Of a stretch of DNA of 39,390 bases, positions 1-10,580 are shown piece by piece. Where the stretch lies: the NCBI RefSeq assembly GCF_001690195.1, contig NZ_LZGM01000087.1, positions 1 to 39,390 of the forward strand. The letters are read 5' to 3'. Origin of the DNA: Gilliamella sp. wkB108. Lineage in GTDB: Bacteria; Pseudomonadota; Gammaproteobacteria; Enterobacterales; Orbaceae. The position numbers were made by a program, and so were the translations under genes. Each line of letters starts with the position of its first letter. Position 1 is the stretch's first letter. The notes below the pieces were generated by a model, which made no database searches, was not told the DNA's origin, and saw nothing but the letters and a program-made list of their open reading frames with translations.

Positions 1-111
1 TTCACAACAAGTGATATAGAAGATAAAACTAATCCTAAATTATATGATAAGTTACCCTTACATTCTGATGAATTTATCCAATTAATTTTTAATAAATTTT
101 TAGATAAATAA
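1..111 (+). CDS. C-terminal fragment of an unrecognised protein
   Basis: The reading frame is open from the first base and ends at TAA (109-111), giving 36 residues that finish FNKFLDK. The 5' part lies outside the window. The visible tail is hydrophilic and matches no family I know. It ends about 500 bases before gapA, and the spacer between them is AT-rich. It could be a chance frame, because a 36-codon opening is not rare in AT-rich DNA, but the absence of stops and the ordinary codon choice favour a real gene end. Confidence 0.5.
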   Translation, partial: FTTSDIEDKTNPKLYDKLPLHSDEFIQLIFNKFLDK

Positions 112-1629
<1,518 letters not shown>

Positions 1630-1656
1630 TTAATATTAGATAATTAGTTTAACTTC

Positions 1657-1687
1657 CGAAAAAACGGCCTCAGGGTCGTTTTTTTTA
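1657..1687 (+). terminator. gapA rho-independent terminator
   Basis: The stem AAAACGGCC / GGGTCGTTTT closes on a short TCAG-containing loop (one G-U pair) and runs into eight T residues. It lies about 30 bases after the gapA stop codon. Confidence 0.85.
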
Positions 1688-1721
1688 TGCCTAATACTTA
1701 TGATTAATAGTCTCTTTAGAC

Positions 1722-1757
1722 AAATAAAAAACGCCCATTTGCATGAGCGTTTTTGTT
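1722..1757 (-). terminator. Terminator of the cold-shock gene, probably bidirectional
   Basis: The arms AAAAACGC (1727-1734) and GCGTTTTT (1747-1754) pair perfectly around a 12-base loop. Read on the minus strand the hairpin is followed by a T run, so it ends the cold-shock transcript; read on the plus strand it backs up the gapA terminator between two convergent genes. Confidence 0.75.
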
Positions 1758-1788
1758 TTTATATGAATTATTTAATTAAGAAAATTAA

Positions 1789-1998
1789 TTAAATAACGAC
1801 AACTTCAGCCGCTGCTGGTCCACGTGGGCTATCTTGGATAGCAAATTCGACTTGTTGCCCTTCTGCTAATGTTTTGAATCCGTCGCCGGAAATTGCTGAA
1901 AAGTGAACAAATACATCTTTGCTTCCATCGGTTGGGGTAATAAAACCAAAACCTTTACTCTCGTTAAACCATTTTACTTGGCCAGTTTTCTTATTCAT
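1789..1998 (-). CDS. cspC: Cold-shock domain protein (CspC/CspE type)
   Basis: Small single-stranded nucleic-acid binding protein, 69 residues, consisting of one OB-fold cold-shock domain. RNP1 (KGFGFI) and RNP2 (VFVHF) are intact. The segment [17 protein letters not shown] and the tail [14 protein letters not shown] resemble E. coli CspC most and CspE nearly as much; CspC/E are the constitutive RNA-chaperone and antitermination members. The ATG at 1998 has AGGA about ten bases upstream. The leader contains a perfect 14-base inverted repeat (2029-2042). The symbol is by resemblance; which csp paralogue this is cannot be settled from one gene. Confidence 0.9.
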   Translation of the reverse strand: MNKKTGQVKWFNESKGFGFITPTDGSKDVFVHFSAISGDGFKTLAEGQQVEFAIQDSPRGPAAAEVVVI

Positions 1999-2028
1999 TT
2001 ACTAGACATCCTAACAATAATTAATATT

Positions 2029-2042
2029 AGCCTTTTAAGGCT
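2029..2042 (-). promoter_or_regulatory. Inverted repeat in the csp 5' leader
   Basis: AGCCTTTTAAGGCT is a perfect 14-base palindrome about 30 bases upstream of the csp start, just outside the ribosome binding site. It could be a DNA operator or a short RNA stem in the leader. Cold-shock mRNAs are known for structured leaders, but I see no match to the E. coli cold box. Function is unknown. Confidence 0.35.
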
Positions 2043-2333
2043 CGCTTAGACTAAAACACTATATTCATTAATCGACATTAAACGAAAATAATATGTTAAA
2101 AACATGGTTATAAAAGTTAAACGTTTTCATAAAAAAATAATGTGTTAAAAGTCTGTTACTATTACCGCATAAAATATAATCGAAAGCAAGACGTTAATTA
2201 CAATTTTTTCATCTTAGAATGAAGTTTTTTCTAATATTTTTAGGTTTTATCAATCAATTGGATAGAAAGTAATTGTTACATTCTAAAAATGATAATTTTA
2301 TTTCGAAAGTCAAAATAAATAGGGGAATTGGAG

Positions 2334-2358
2334 GGGGAATAAAATTATTTTATGCCCC
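2334..2358 (-). terminator. Stem-loop after ppa
   Basis: GGGG and CCCC clamps enclose an AT-rich nearly palindromic core (ATAAA/TTTAT), about 50 bases past the ppa stop. There is no T run after it on the minus strand, so it may be an mRNA 3'-end stabiliser rather than an intrinsic terminator. Confidence 0.45.
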
Positions 2359-2408
2359 TTCGTTTATCGGTTACTTTATTTAGTTAGTGGATTGCATCAA
2401 TAATTGAG

Positions 2409-2939
2409 TTATTTATTTTTTGCTCTTTCAAAAGATTCCATAATTTCTTTACGAGCAGCATCAACATTTTCCCAACCGTCAACTTTAACCCATTTACCTT
2501 TTTCAAGTGCTTTATATTGTTCAAAAAAGTGTTTAATTTGAGATTTAAGTAATTCTGGTAAATCATCAACATCTTTGATGTGATCATACTCTTTTGAAAG
2601 TTTAGTATGTGGTACGGCTACTAATTTAGCATCAACACCTGACTCATCTGTCATTTTTAATACGCCAACAGGACGACAACGAATAACTGATCCAGGTTGT
2701 AATGGGTATGGGGTAGGAACTAAGACATCAACAGGATCACCATCTAAAGATAGTGTGTGATTGATATAACCATAATTACATGGGTAAAACATTGCTGTCG
2801 CCATAAAGCGATCAACAAATACAGCACCACTTTCTTTATCAACTTCATATTTGATTGGATCTGCGTTGGCTGGAATTTCAATCACAACATAAATATCATC
2901 TGGTAATTCTTTACCCGCTGGTACATTTAATAGTCCCAT
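2409..2939 (-). CDS. ppa: Inorganic pyrophosphatase (family I)
   Basis: Mg-dependent cytosolic hydrolysis of pyrophosphate to two phosphates, which pulls biosynthetic reactions forward. The length of 176 residues equals the E. coli enzyme. The metal-binding signature DGDPVDVLV is at residues 66-74 (Asp66, Asp68, Asp71), and FYPCNYGYI precedes it as in the family. AGAGGA lies seven bases before the ATG. darP follows upstream on the same strand with a 66-base gap, so the two could be cotranscribed, though ppa probably also has its own promoter. Confidence 0.97.
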   Translation of the reverse strand: MGLLNVPAGKELPDDIYVVIEIPANADPIKYEVDKESGAVFVDRFMATAMFYPCNYGYINHTLSLDGDPVDVLVPTPYPLQPGSVIRCRPVGVLKMTDESGVDAKLVAVPHTKLSKEYDHIKDVDDLPELLKSQIKHFFEQYKALEKGKWVKVDGWENVDAARKEIMESFERAKNK

Positions 2940-3005
2940 TTTTGTATCCTCTATACTTTGTTAAAACAAGGTTTAATAATAATTAACAATTTTACATTAT
3001 AAAAA

Positions 3006-3542
3006 CTAAATTGTGTCACTTAATTCTTTTAAATATTGAAAAATTTGTCTTGCCGTTTTAGGGGCTTTATTTGTTTCTGTCTCTTTTTTGGCTAAACGCG
3101 CAAGGGTACGAAGTTGTTGCCTGTCTGCTGTAGGAAACAGATTGATAATGGTTTCCGCATCACCGGTTTCGATTAACTCATCGCGCAATTTTTCTAATTT
3201 ATGAAATATAGCTACTTGTTGATTATGGCGATTCTTGAGTTTATCTAGCGCTTGTGTAATTGGTTCTATATCACGGCTACGAAGTAATTTACCAATATAT
3301 TGAATTTGTCTTCTATAACCTTCTTTTTTTATTTTCTGAGCTAATTCAATTGCATAAAGTAAATCATCATCAAGTGGTATTTTAACAATTTCGTTCTTAC
3401 TTAAATTAACTAATTCTATGCCTAATTTTTTTAGTGCTTCGGCATCTCTTTTTATTTCACTTTTGCTGACATAAATAATTTCTTCATCAATAGTATCATT
3501 ATCAAAATTTGGTTCTATTACTGTTTCTTTAAAGTTATTCAT
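3006..3542 (-). CDS. darP: Ribosome biogenesis factor DarP (YjgA)
   Basis: DarP (formerly YjgA, DUF615) acts in late assembly of the 50S ribosomal subunit. The 178-residue, highly charged, helical protein carries the family core [18 protein letters not shown] near the N-terminus and [15 protein letters not shown] in the middle. It is divergent from pmbA with 84 bases between the starts, the same arrangement as yjgA/pmbA in E. coli, which supports the call. Confidence 0.92.
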   Translation of the reverse strand: MNNFKETVIEPNFDNDTIDEEIIYVSKSEIKRDAEALKKLGIELVNLSKNEIVKIPLDDDLLYAIELAQKIKKEGYRRQIQYIGKLLRSRDIEPITQALDKLKNRHNQQVAIFHKLEKLRDELIETGDAETIINLFPTADRQQLRTLARLAKKETETNKAPKTARQIFQYLKELSDTI

Positions 3543-3626
3543 AGGTTTTCTTATGTTAACTGTTAACTAAAATGCAATTGTAGCTTATTATAACGTATCA
3601 CTAGCATAAATGTAGAAAATAATAAG

Positions 3627-4979
3627 ATGAGTATAGAACAAATAAAAAAAGACGCTAAAATTCAACAAACCACATTGTCTGTTATCGTTGCCAATGCGAT
3701 AGAGCAAGCAAAACCTCGAGTCGATTCTGTAGAGGTTTCGATTAATCAATCAACCGGAATAAGTGTTAGCACACGTATGGGCGAGACGGAAAATGTCGAA
3801 TTTAATAGTGATGGTGCCTTAGCTATTACTGTTTATCAAAATCAACGTAAAGGTAGTGCATCAACTAATGATTTGTCACCACAAGCGATCTCTCAAACGA
3901 TTGATATGGCAATTAATATTATGCAATATACCTCAGCTGATCCCTATTCAGGCTTGGGGGATGTTAATTTAATGGCATTTAATCCTCCTGATTTAGATTT
4001 ATTTTATCCGAGTGATTTAAATGTTGATAAAGCCATTGAACTGGTCAAGCAGGCTGAACAAAATGCATTAGCTTATCCTAAAATTATGAGTAGTGATGGT
4101 GGCTATTTTAGTAGTCGATATGGTGTTTATGTGTATGGTAATAGTTTAGGTATGTTACAAGGCTATTGCGCAAGTTCACATTCACTCTCTTGTTCTGTCA
4201 TTGCTGAGCAAGATGGACAAATGGAACGAAATTATGCTTACACTTCATCACGCGATTTTGATCAATTAGCAACGCCAGTTTGGGTTGGGCAGCAAGCCGC
4301 AGAAAAGACCATTGCTCATTTGGGGGCAAAACAAATAGCAACTATGCAAGTACCTGTTCTTTTTTGTCCAGATGTTGCCGTTGGATTATTGGGGCATTTA
4401 ATTGGTGCTATTAGTGGTGGAGCAATATACCGAAAATCTTCGTTTCTATTAGATAGTGTTGGTCAAGCAATTTTCCCTACATGGATGACAATTTTTGAAG
4501 ATCCTCATATTTTAAAAGGGGTTGGTTCTTCACCGTTTGATAGCGAAGGAACACAAACAGTGAAACGAAATATTATTGAACAAGGGGTATTGCAAACTTA
4601 TTTGCTGAGTAACTATTCTGCTAGAAAATTAGGATTAACACCAACTGGTCATGCCGGAGGTATCCATAATTGGTTAGTGTCACCAAGCCAAACTGATGCA
4701 GATTTTTATGTAATGTTGAAAAAACTGGATAAAGGCGTGGTGATCACATCGTTAATGGGACAGGGTGTGAACAATGTCACTGGCGACTATTCACGAGGAG
4801 CAACCGGATTTTGGGTTGAAAATGGTCAAATTCAATACCCTATTAACGAAATCACGATAGCGGGTAATCTTAAAGATATGTATAAAAATATTGTAGCTAT
4901 TGGTAATGATATTGAAAAAAGGGGTAATATTCAAAGTGGTTCAATTTTAATTGAAAATATGAGTATAGCCGGAAAATAA
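3627..4979 (+). CDS. pmbA: Metalloprotease subunit PmbA/TldE
   Basis: Partner of TldD in the TldD/TldE protease, which degrades unfolded peptides and in E. coli matures microcin B17 and degrades the CcdA antitoxin. In the heterodimer TldD carries the zinc site. The length of 450 residues equals E. coli PmbA, and the C-terminal half has the family stretches SPFDSEGTQT, NYSARKLGL and GDYSRGATGFWVENG. tldD is not in this window. The next gene, a SulP transporter, starts eight bases after the stop, so both are probably one transcript. Confidence 0.95.
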   Translation: MSIEQIKKDAKIQQTTLSVIVANAIEQAKPRVDSVEVSINQSTGISVSTRMGETENVEFNSDGALAITVYQNQRKGSASTNDLSPQAISQTIDMAINIMQYTSADPYSGLGDVNLMAFNPPDLDLFYPSDLNVDKAIELVKQAEQNALAYPKIMSSDGGYFSSRYGVYVYGNSLGMLQGYCASSHSLSCSVIAEQDGQMERNYAYTSSRDFDQLATPVWVGQQAAEKTIAHLGAKQIATMQVPVLFCPDVAVGLLGHLIGAISGGAIYRKSSFLLDSVGQAIFPTWMTIFEDPHILKGVGSSPFDSEGTQTVKRNIIEQGVLQTYLLSNYSARKLGLTPTGHAGGIHNWLVSPSQTDADFYVMLKKLDKGVVITSLMGQGVNNVTGDYSRGATGFWVENGQIQYPINEITIAGNLKDMYKNIVAIGNDIEKRGNIQSGSILIENMSIAGK

Positions 4980-4987
4980 GGAACAGT

Positions 4988-6724
4988 ATGGGAAAATTCA
5001 CAAATAGTACACTTTTCCAAAAAATTACATCATGGATGCCGGGACTTAAAAGTTTATTACAGTATAAGCGTGAATATTTGAATTTTGACGTCAAAGCAGG
5101 ACTCTCCGTCGCAGCAGTTTCGCTTCCAGTATCAATTGCTTATGCCGAATTGACCGGTGTTGGCGCAATTGCTGGTTTATATTCAACTATTTTACCGCTT
5201 ATTGTTTATGCGCTATTTGGCTCATCAAGACAACTGATTATAGGCCCAGATACAGCAACTTGCGCAGTAGTGGCAGCGGTAGTTTTTCCATTAGCGGCAA
5301 ACGATCCAATTTTGCGTTGGCAATTAGTGGTGTTACTAACCATAATGATAGGTATTTGGTGTCTTATCGCGGGGAAATTACATCTTGGTGCGTTGGCTGA
5401 CTTGCTTAGTCAACCAATCTTAATTGGTTTATTAAATGGTATTTCAATTACGATCATGGTGGATCAGCTTGCTAAAACATTAGGTTTTAGTTATGACTAT
5501 TCCTATTTAATTGAGCGAATTGTTTATCTTCCTTTTAAAATTTCACAAATCCATATTGGAACAGCCATTGTTTCGTTTTTTACGTTAGTGATTTTGATTG
5601 TTTTAAAAAGAGTCAAACCGCGATATCCAGCCCCGCTTTTGGCCGTTATAATTCTGACTCTTTTTTCTTGGTTATTTAATTTTCAGCAATATGATATTAG
5701 GATTATTGGACAAGTAACGGGTGATTTTATTCCAGCTGAATCATGGCTAAGTTTTGATAAAGGATTAATGCGGGATTTAGTCGTACCGTCACTTAATATT
5801 GCTGTTATATGTTTTGTCAGTATGATGATAACTGTGCGTAGTTTTGCCACCAAGAATAACTATGAAACTAATGCCGATACTGAATTTAAAGCACTTGGTA
5901 TGGCCAATATTGTTGCTGGGTTATCGCAAGGATTTGTGGTCAGTGGCACATCTTCACGTACAGCAGTTAATGATGCAAATGGAGGCAAGACGCAATTAGT
6001 TTCAATTATTGCTGCTATGTTAATTGGTATTGTGGTGATATTTTTCCTTTCGCCTTTGCAATATATTCCAACTAGTGTATTAGGGGTGATTCTTATTTAC
6101 TCGTCTATTTCGCTTATCAATTTTCAAACGATATTACGCTTTTTTAAATTTGATCGCGATGCTTTTTATCTTAGTTTGTCAACGTTGATTGCTGTATTAG
6201 TTATTGGCATTATTCCCGGTATGGCGTTGGCTGTGTTATTAGGTCTCTTTTTATTTTTACGTCGAGTGTTTAGACCGAAAGATCAGCTATTAGGCGTGGA
6301 TGCAAGTGGTAGGATCCATTCTATAAGTCAAGATGTTCAACCGATAAAAAACACGTTAATTTACCGTTTTAATTCACCACTTACCTATTTCAATATTGCC
6401 TATTTCAAACGGCGTATTATTAGTTATATTGATGAGGCACAGGAGCCAATAAACTATGTGGTTGTTGATGCAATTCCTTGTTTTACTTATAAAGATGTGA
6501 GTGTATTATTAGGAATTGATGAGTTAGTAAAATCGTTGAAAGTACGTAATGTGACTTTGATTTTATCAGGCAGACGAAAAACCTTAAAAAATTGGTTTAA
6601 ACAGATGAATATAAAGCTGGATGAACAATATATAGAATTTGCTTATGATCTTTATTTCGCTGTGAGGTTAATACAAAGTAAAGAACACATGGAAAGCAAA
6701 GATGATGAAGATGATGTTAGTTAA
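4988..6724 (+). CDS. SulP-family anion transporter with STAS domain
   Basis: Inner-membrane SLC26/SulP transporter of 578 residues. The first about 430 residues are hydrophobic, with many membrane helices, and include the family segment GLSVAAVSLPVSIAYAELTG and the later SGTSSRTAVNDANGGKTQ. A cytoplasmic STAS domain follows (roughly 448-560), then an acidic tail rich in Asp and Glu. The E. coli relative DauA (YchM, about 560 residues) takes up C4-dicarboxylates; other SulP proteins move sulfate or bicarbonate, so the substrate cannot be read from sequence. It begins eight bases after pmbA. Confidence 0.88.
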   Translation: MGKFTNSTLFQKITSWMPGLKSLLQYKREYLNFDVKAGLSVAAVSLPVSIAYAELTGVGAIAGLYSTILPLIVYALFGSSRQLIIGPDTATCAVVAAVVFPLAANDPILRWQLVVLLTIMIGIWCLIAGKLHLGALADLLSQPILIGLLNGISITIMVDQLAKTLGFSYDYSYLIERIVYLPFKISQIHIGTAIVSFFTLVILIVLKRVKPRYPAPLLAVIILTLFSWLFNFQQYDIRIIGQVTGDFIPAESWLSFDKGLMRDLVVPSLNIAVICFVSMMITVRSFATKNNYETNADTEFKALGMANIVAGLSQGFVVSGTSSRTAVNDANGGKTQLVSIIAAMLIGIVVIFFLSPLQYIPTSVLGVILIYSSISLINFQTILRFFKFDRDAFYLSLSTLIAVLVIGIIPGMALAVLLGLFLFLRRVFRPKDQLLGVDASGRIHSISQDVQPIKNTLIYRFNSPLTYFNIAYFKRRIISYIDEAQEPINYVVVDAIPCFTYKDVSVLLGIDELVKSLKVRNVTLILSGRRKTLKNWFKQMNIKLDEQYIEFAYDLYFAVRLIQSKEHMESKDDEDDVS

Positions 6725-6774
6725 CGCCTTATTTTTTAATTAATTATGATTTATTAAATTACTCAAGGAATATT

Positions 6775-7995
6775 ATGAATCAGACAAACAGCAGTATAAA
6801 AATCGAAATGCTTAGCACGGGTGATGAAGTATTGTATGGTCAAATTGTAGATACCAATGCAGCGTGGTTGTCTGAATTTCTTTTTCAGGAAGGTTTTTTA
6901 ATTACTTCACGTCATACAGTAGGTGATAACCTACAACAGCTTATTCAAACACTACAAGAACGTAGTTTAATTAATGATGTATTAATAATTAATGGTGGAC
7001 TTGGTCCTACTAGTGATGATTTAAGCGCCGAAGCTGCTGCACGTGCAAAAAATGAATCGCTTATACTACATGAAGAGTGGTTAATTGAGATAGAGCGTTA
7101 TTTTAAAAGTCGTGGTAAAACAATGCCAGCTAATAACCGAAAGCAAGCGATGTTACCACAAAGTGCATCAATTCTTGATAATCCAATTGGCACTGCTTGT
7201 GGGTTTAAAATGCAGATGAACAACTGTATTTTATTTTTTACGCCCGGTGTACCTTCTGAATTCAAAGAGATGATAAGAACATCAATACTGCCACAAATAA
7301 AATTAAATTTTCCCCATGTTGAGAGATCATTATGTTATCGTTTAGCAACGATAGGGCGTTCAGAAAGCGAATTAGCAACAGAAATAGACCAAAAATTAGC
7401 GATACCTATTGATATAATAGTTGGATATCGCGCAACAATGCCGATTATTGAGTTAAAATTAACGGGTCCTTTGCATCAAAAAAATCAAATGGATAAGTTA
7501 TGGGAACAAATAAAAGCCATAGTTGCTGATAATTTATTGTATGAAGGGAATATTGCTAAACAAGCAGAATTTGAATTAGCTAAAATAGTTTCAACATTAT
7601 TGCATGACAAGGGTATGAATATTGTGATTATTGAGCAGCAATCTGCCGGTATGATTGGTTATCAATTGTTTGAATCAGATGCACCAATAGTCAAATCTGA
7701 AGTTAACCCTTTATTAGTTGAAGATCCTAGTGATTATTTTTTACAAATGTTAACTGACAATAAAGCGGATATAGCTTTGGGTTTGGTTAATTTTAAAGAA
7801 AAAAATAGTCAATTTACTTTAATTATTGCAACGGCAAAACAGGTGTTACAGTTTAATTTGAAGTATATTGGCCGCAAGCAGAATCGACAGATAGAACAGC
7901 AAATTTTATCAACCATAGCTTTAGATGGGTTACGGCGCTATCTTTTAAATAAACCAATCATTGGACCGAATGTTTGGTTAGAGGTTATCGAGTAA
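6775..7995 (+). CDS. yfaY: CinA-family protein YfaY
   Basis: The 406-residue protein closely follows E. coli YfaY (about 400 residues) throughout. The N-terminal half is a molybdopterin-binding-like (MoCF/COG1058) domain, with MLSTGDEVLYGQIVDTNAAW at 12-31 and NGGLGPTSDD; the C-terminal half is a degenerate CinA C-domain. True CinA proteins are NMN deamidases and ADP-ribose pyrophosphatases; YfaY-type proteins are described as lacking the deamidase activity, so the role is uncertain. AAGGAA precedes the ATG by about seven bases. It follows the SulP gene by 50 bases. Confidence 0.88.
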   Translation: MNQTNSSIKIEMLSTGDEVLYGQIVDTNAAWLSEFLFQEGFLITSRHTVGDNLQQLIQTLQERSLINDVLIINGGLGPTSDDLSAEAAARAKNESLILHEEWLIEIERYFKSRGKTMPANNRKQAMLPQSASILDNPIGTACGFKMQMNNCILFFTPGVPSEFKEMIRTSILPQIKLNFPHVERSLCYRLATIGRSESELATEIDQKLAIPIDIIVGYRATMPIIELKLTGPLHQKNQMDKLWEQIKAIVADNLLYEGNIAKQAEFELAKIVSTLLHDKGMNIVIIEQQSAGMIGYQLFESDAPIVKSEVNPLLVEDPSDYFLQMLTDNKADIALGLVNFKEKNSQFTLIIATAKQVLQFNLKYIGRKQNRQIEQQILSTIALDGLRRYLLNKPIIGPNVWLEVIE

Positions 7996-8076
7996 CACAA
8001 CCATAAGGTGCGCTTAATCAGGAATTTTTGTTTGTTTTGTTAGTACTAGTGATATAAAGAATATTAGTTATTAGTA

Positions 8077-8106
8077 TAGACAATTCCCTACAAAATTAAG
8101 TAGAAT
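8077..8106 (+). promoter_or_regulatory. Candidate sigma-70 promoter for rpoZ-spoT-recG
   Basis: TAGACA (8077-8082) and TAGAAT (8101-8106) are separated by 18 bases, about 50 bases upstream of the rpoZ start. Each hexamer has five of six or close to five consensus bases. No gmk promoter or gene lies upstream, so rpoZ needs its own start here. Confidence 0.45.
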
Positions 8107-8154
8107 AGCCAATCTTCCTGAAAAAGCAATCAAGTAAAAACATTAGAGGTAAAA

Positions 8155-8445
8155 ATGGCTCGTGTAACTGTTCAAGATGCAGTAGAAAAAATTGGCAATC
8201 GTTTTGATCTTGTTTTAGTCGCAGCAAGACGCGCACGTCAATTACAAGTCGAAAATAAATCACCATTACTTCCTGAAGAAAATGACAAAGAAACCGTTGT
8301 AGCTTTGCGTGAAATTGAAGATGGTCTGGTAAATAAACAAATTCTTGATACAGCAGAATTTCAGGCTCGTCAAGATGAAGAGGCTGAAGTTCGTTCTAAT
8401 CTTCATGAATCGATTCTTCTTGAAAATACGCCGTCATACGAATAA
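8155..8445 (+). CDS. rpoZ: RNA polymerase omega subunit
   Basis: Omega stabilises the beta' subunit of RNA polymerase and contributes to a ppGpp binding site. The 96-residue product opens with [29 protein letters not shown] in family fashion and continues through the conserved [12 protein letters not shown]; the tail is acidic and variable. AGAGG lies just before the start. It sits directly upstream of spoT as in many gammaproteobacteria, so a polymerase ppGpp-site subunit is cotranscribed with the ppGpp hydrolase. The usual upstream gene gmk is absent. Confidence 0.96.
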   Translation: MARVTVQDAVEKIGNRFDLVLVAARRARQLQVENKSPLLPEENDKETVVALREIEDGLVNKQILDTAEFQARQDEEAEVRSNLHESILLENTPSYE

Positions 8446-8466
8446 GCTTTTTGCTGAGAATTGCCT

Positions 8467-10575
8467 ATGCAATATTTTGATAGCTTAAAAGAGGTTGTTG
8501 CATCTTATCTTCCACCTAAACAAGTAGAACTTATACAAGATGCTTATCTCTTTGCTAAAAAAGCACATGAAGGGCAATTCCGATGTAGTGGTGAACCTTA
8601 TGTCACTCATCCTGTCGCCGTCGCCACCATTTTGGCGGACATGCGACTTGATTATGAAACCATTATCGCTGCACTTTTACATGATACTATCGAAGATACA
8701 CCGATCACTTTTCAAGATATAACTAAAGAGTTTGGCAAACATGTTGCTGTTTTAGTTGAAGGTGTATCCAAACTTGATAAATTAAAATTCCGTAATCGAC
8801 AAGAGGCACAAGCTGAAAATTTTCGGAAAATGGTTTTAGCCATGACCGAGGATGTGCGTGTCATATTGATTAAGCTTGCCGATCGCACTCATAACATGCG
8901 TACCCTTGGTGCTTTGAGGCCGGATAAACGTCGTCGAATTGCCAAAGAAACCCTAGAGATTTATGCGCCACTAGCTCACCGTTTAGGCATACATCATATT
9001 AAAACCGAATTAGAGATTTTAGGTTTTGCAGCCATGCATCCTAATCGAGCTAAAGTGATTGAAAAAGTTGTTAAAGCTGCTCGTGGAACCAGAAAAGAGT
9101 TGATTCAACAAATCTTATCTGAAATAAGGGGACGCCTGTCAGAAGCTAAAATTGATGCGGTGGTTGAAGGGCTTGAAAAGAATATCTATGCAATTTATCA
9201 AAAAATGCAATTGCGTGAACAACATTTTCACTCAATTATGGATATCTATATCTTCAGAATTGTAGTAAAAGATGTCGATGCTTGTTATCGCGCGCTTGGG
9301 TTAGTCCATAATTTATATAAACCGCGCCTCAATCGTTTTAAAGATTATATTGCTATTCCTAAAGCGAATGGTTATCAATCTTTGCACTCATCATTGATTG
9401 GGCCTCATGGTACGCCGGTTGAAGTTCAGATCCGTACTGAGGATATGGATCAAATGGCTGAAATGGGTGTAGCAGCACATTGGGTCTATAATGAAAATGA
9501 TGAACTCACCAATACGACTGCGCAGATTAAAGCACAGCGTTGGATGCAAAGCTTATTAGAATTACAACAAAGTGTAGGTAATTCGTTTGAGTTTATTGAA
9601 AATGTAAAATCAGATCTGTTTCCTAAAGAGATCTACGTATTTACACCTAAAGGACGTATTGTTCAGTTACCAGAAGGTTCGACGGCAGTCGATCTGGCTT
9701 ATGCGGTTCATTCAGATATCGGCTACCAATGTATTGGTGCTTTTGTGGATCGCAAACCTTATCCGCTTTCACAACCATTAAGTAGTGGGCAAACCGTTGA
9801 AATTATCACTTCATCGGAAGGGCGACCTAATGCGAACTGGCTAAATTTTGTGGTCAGTGCAAAAGCAAGATCTCGTATTCGCCAAGCACTTAAAACATTA
9901 AAACGAGAAGATGCAATCGAGTTAGGTCGACGGTTGTTAGATCTCTCTTTAGTCAAATCTGGTGGTATACAAGCGCTTTCACCTAAAAAAATTGAGCGAA
10001 TCATTGAATTAACAAAATTACCGACCTTTGATGATGTGTTGGCTGAGATTGGACTTGGTAACATAATGAGCCACTTTATTGCTAAAGGATTAGAGCATAA
10101 AGAGTTATTGCAAAATCAACCACAAGCGAATAAAACGTTAGTCATAACAGGTAGCGAAGGCGTTTTGGTGACGTTTTCTAAATGTTGTCATCCAATTCCA
10201 AATGATCCAATTATTGGTCATGTTAGTCCAGAAAAAGGGTTAACTGTTCATCATGAATCTTGTCGAAATATAACTGGTTATCAAAATTATCCAGAAAAGT
10301 ATATTGCCTTGAAATGGGCGGCAAATATAAATCAATTTTTTGTTGCTGAAATTTGGGTGGATATTTTAAATAATCAAGGTTCACTGGGGCATATTATTTC
10401 TATCATTAATGATGAGAAAGCACATATTCAATGGCTCAATAGTGAAGAAAAAGATAGACAGATTTATACTATTATTTTGCAACTAGAAGTAAAAGACGCT
10501 CAACAACTTAGTGAATTAATACGCAAAATTGCACTTCAACAAGATGTTGTCAGTGTTATTCGTAATATTAATTAA
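8467..10575 (+). CDS. spoT: Bifunctional (p)ppGpp synthase/hydrolase SpoT
   Basis: Controls the stringent-response alarmone level. The 702-residue protein equals E. coli SpoT in length and aligns throughout. The N-terminal HD hydrolase domain carries LLHDTIEDT, with His72-Asp73 and Glu76-Asp77. The synthetase domain follows with FKDYIAIPKANGYQSLH, then a TGS domain (from about residue 386, EIYVFTPKGRIVQLP), a zinc-finger/helical part with KCCHPIPNDPIIGH and a C-terminal ACT domain. The frame extends to a TTG six bases upstream, but the ATG at 8467 begins MQYFDSL like the family. recG follows after five bases; trmH, which lies between them in E. coli, is missing. Confidence 0.97.
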   Translation: MQYFDSLKEVVASYLPPKQVELIQDAYLFAKKAHEGQFRCSGEPYVTHPVAVATILADMRLDYETIIAALLHDTIEDTPITFQDITKEFGKHVAVLVEGVSKLDKLKFRNRQEAQAENFRKMVLAMTEDVRVILIKLADRTHNMRTLGALRPDKRRRIAKETLEIYAPLAHRLGIHHIKTELEILGFAAMHPNRAKVIEKVVKAARGTRKELIQQILSEIRGRLSEAKIDAVVEGLEKNIYAIYQKMQLREQHFHSIMDIYIFRIVVKDVDACYRALGLVHNLYKPRLNRFKDYIAIPKANGYQSLHSSLIGPHGTPVEVQIRTEDMDQMAEMGVAAHWVYNENDELTNTTAQIKAQRWMQSLLELQQSVGNSFEFIENVKSDLFPKEIYVFTPKGRIVQLPEGSTAVDLAYAVHSDIGYQCIGAFVDRKPYPLSQPLSSGQTVEIITSSEGRPNANWLNFVVSAKARSRIRQALKTLKREDAIELGRRLLDLSLVKSGGIQALSPKKIERIIELTKLPTFDDVLAEIGLGNIMSHFIAKGLEHKELLQNQPQANKTLVITGSEGVLVTFSKCCHPIPNDPIIGHVSPEKGLTVHHESCRNITGYQNYPEKYIALKWAANINQFFVAEIWVDILNNQGSLGHIISIINDEKAHIQWLNSEEKDRQIYTIILQLEVKDAQQLSELIRKIALQQDVVSVIRNIN

Positions 10576-10580
10576 TCACT

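Larger units (their letters stand above)
1999..2408. other. Intergenic region between csp and ppa (410 bp)
   Basis: No gene is visible. The region must hold the csp promoter and leader (minus strand) and the 3' end of ppa. The only clear structures are the palindrome at 2029-2042 and a G/C-capped stem-loop at 2334-2358. No convincing -35/-10 pair was found. Confidence 0.5.

Noticed and set aside
2384-2587. Minus-strand 67-codon frame overlapping the end of ppa
   Set aside because: Out-of-frame shadow of ppa, with Lys/Leu/Asn-rich random composition.
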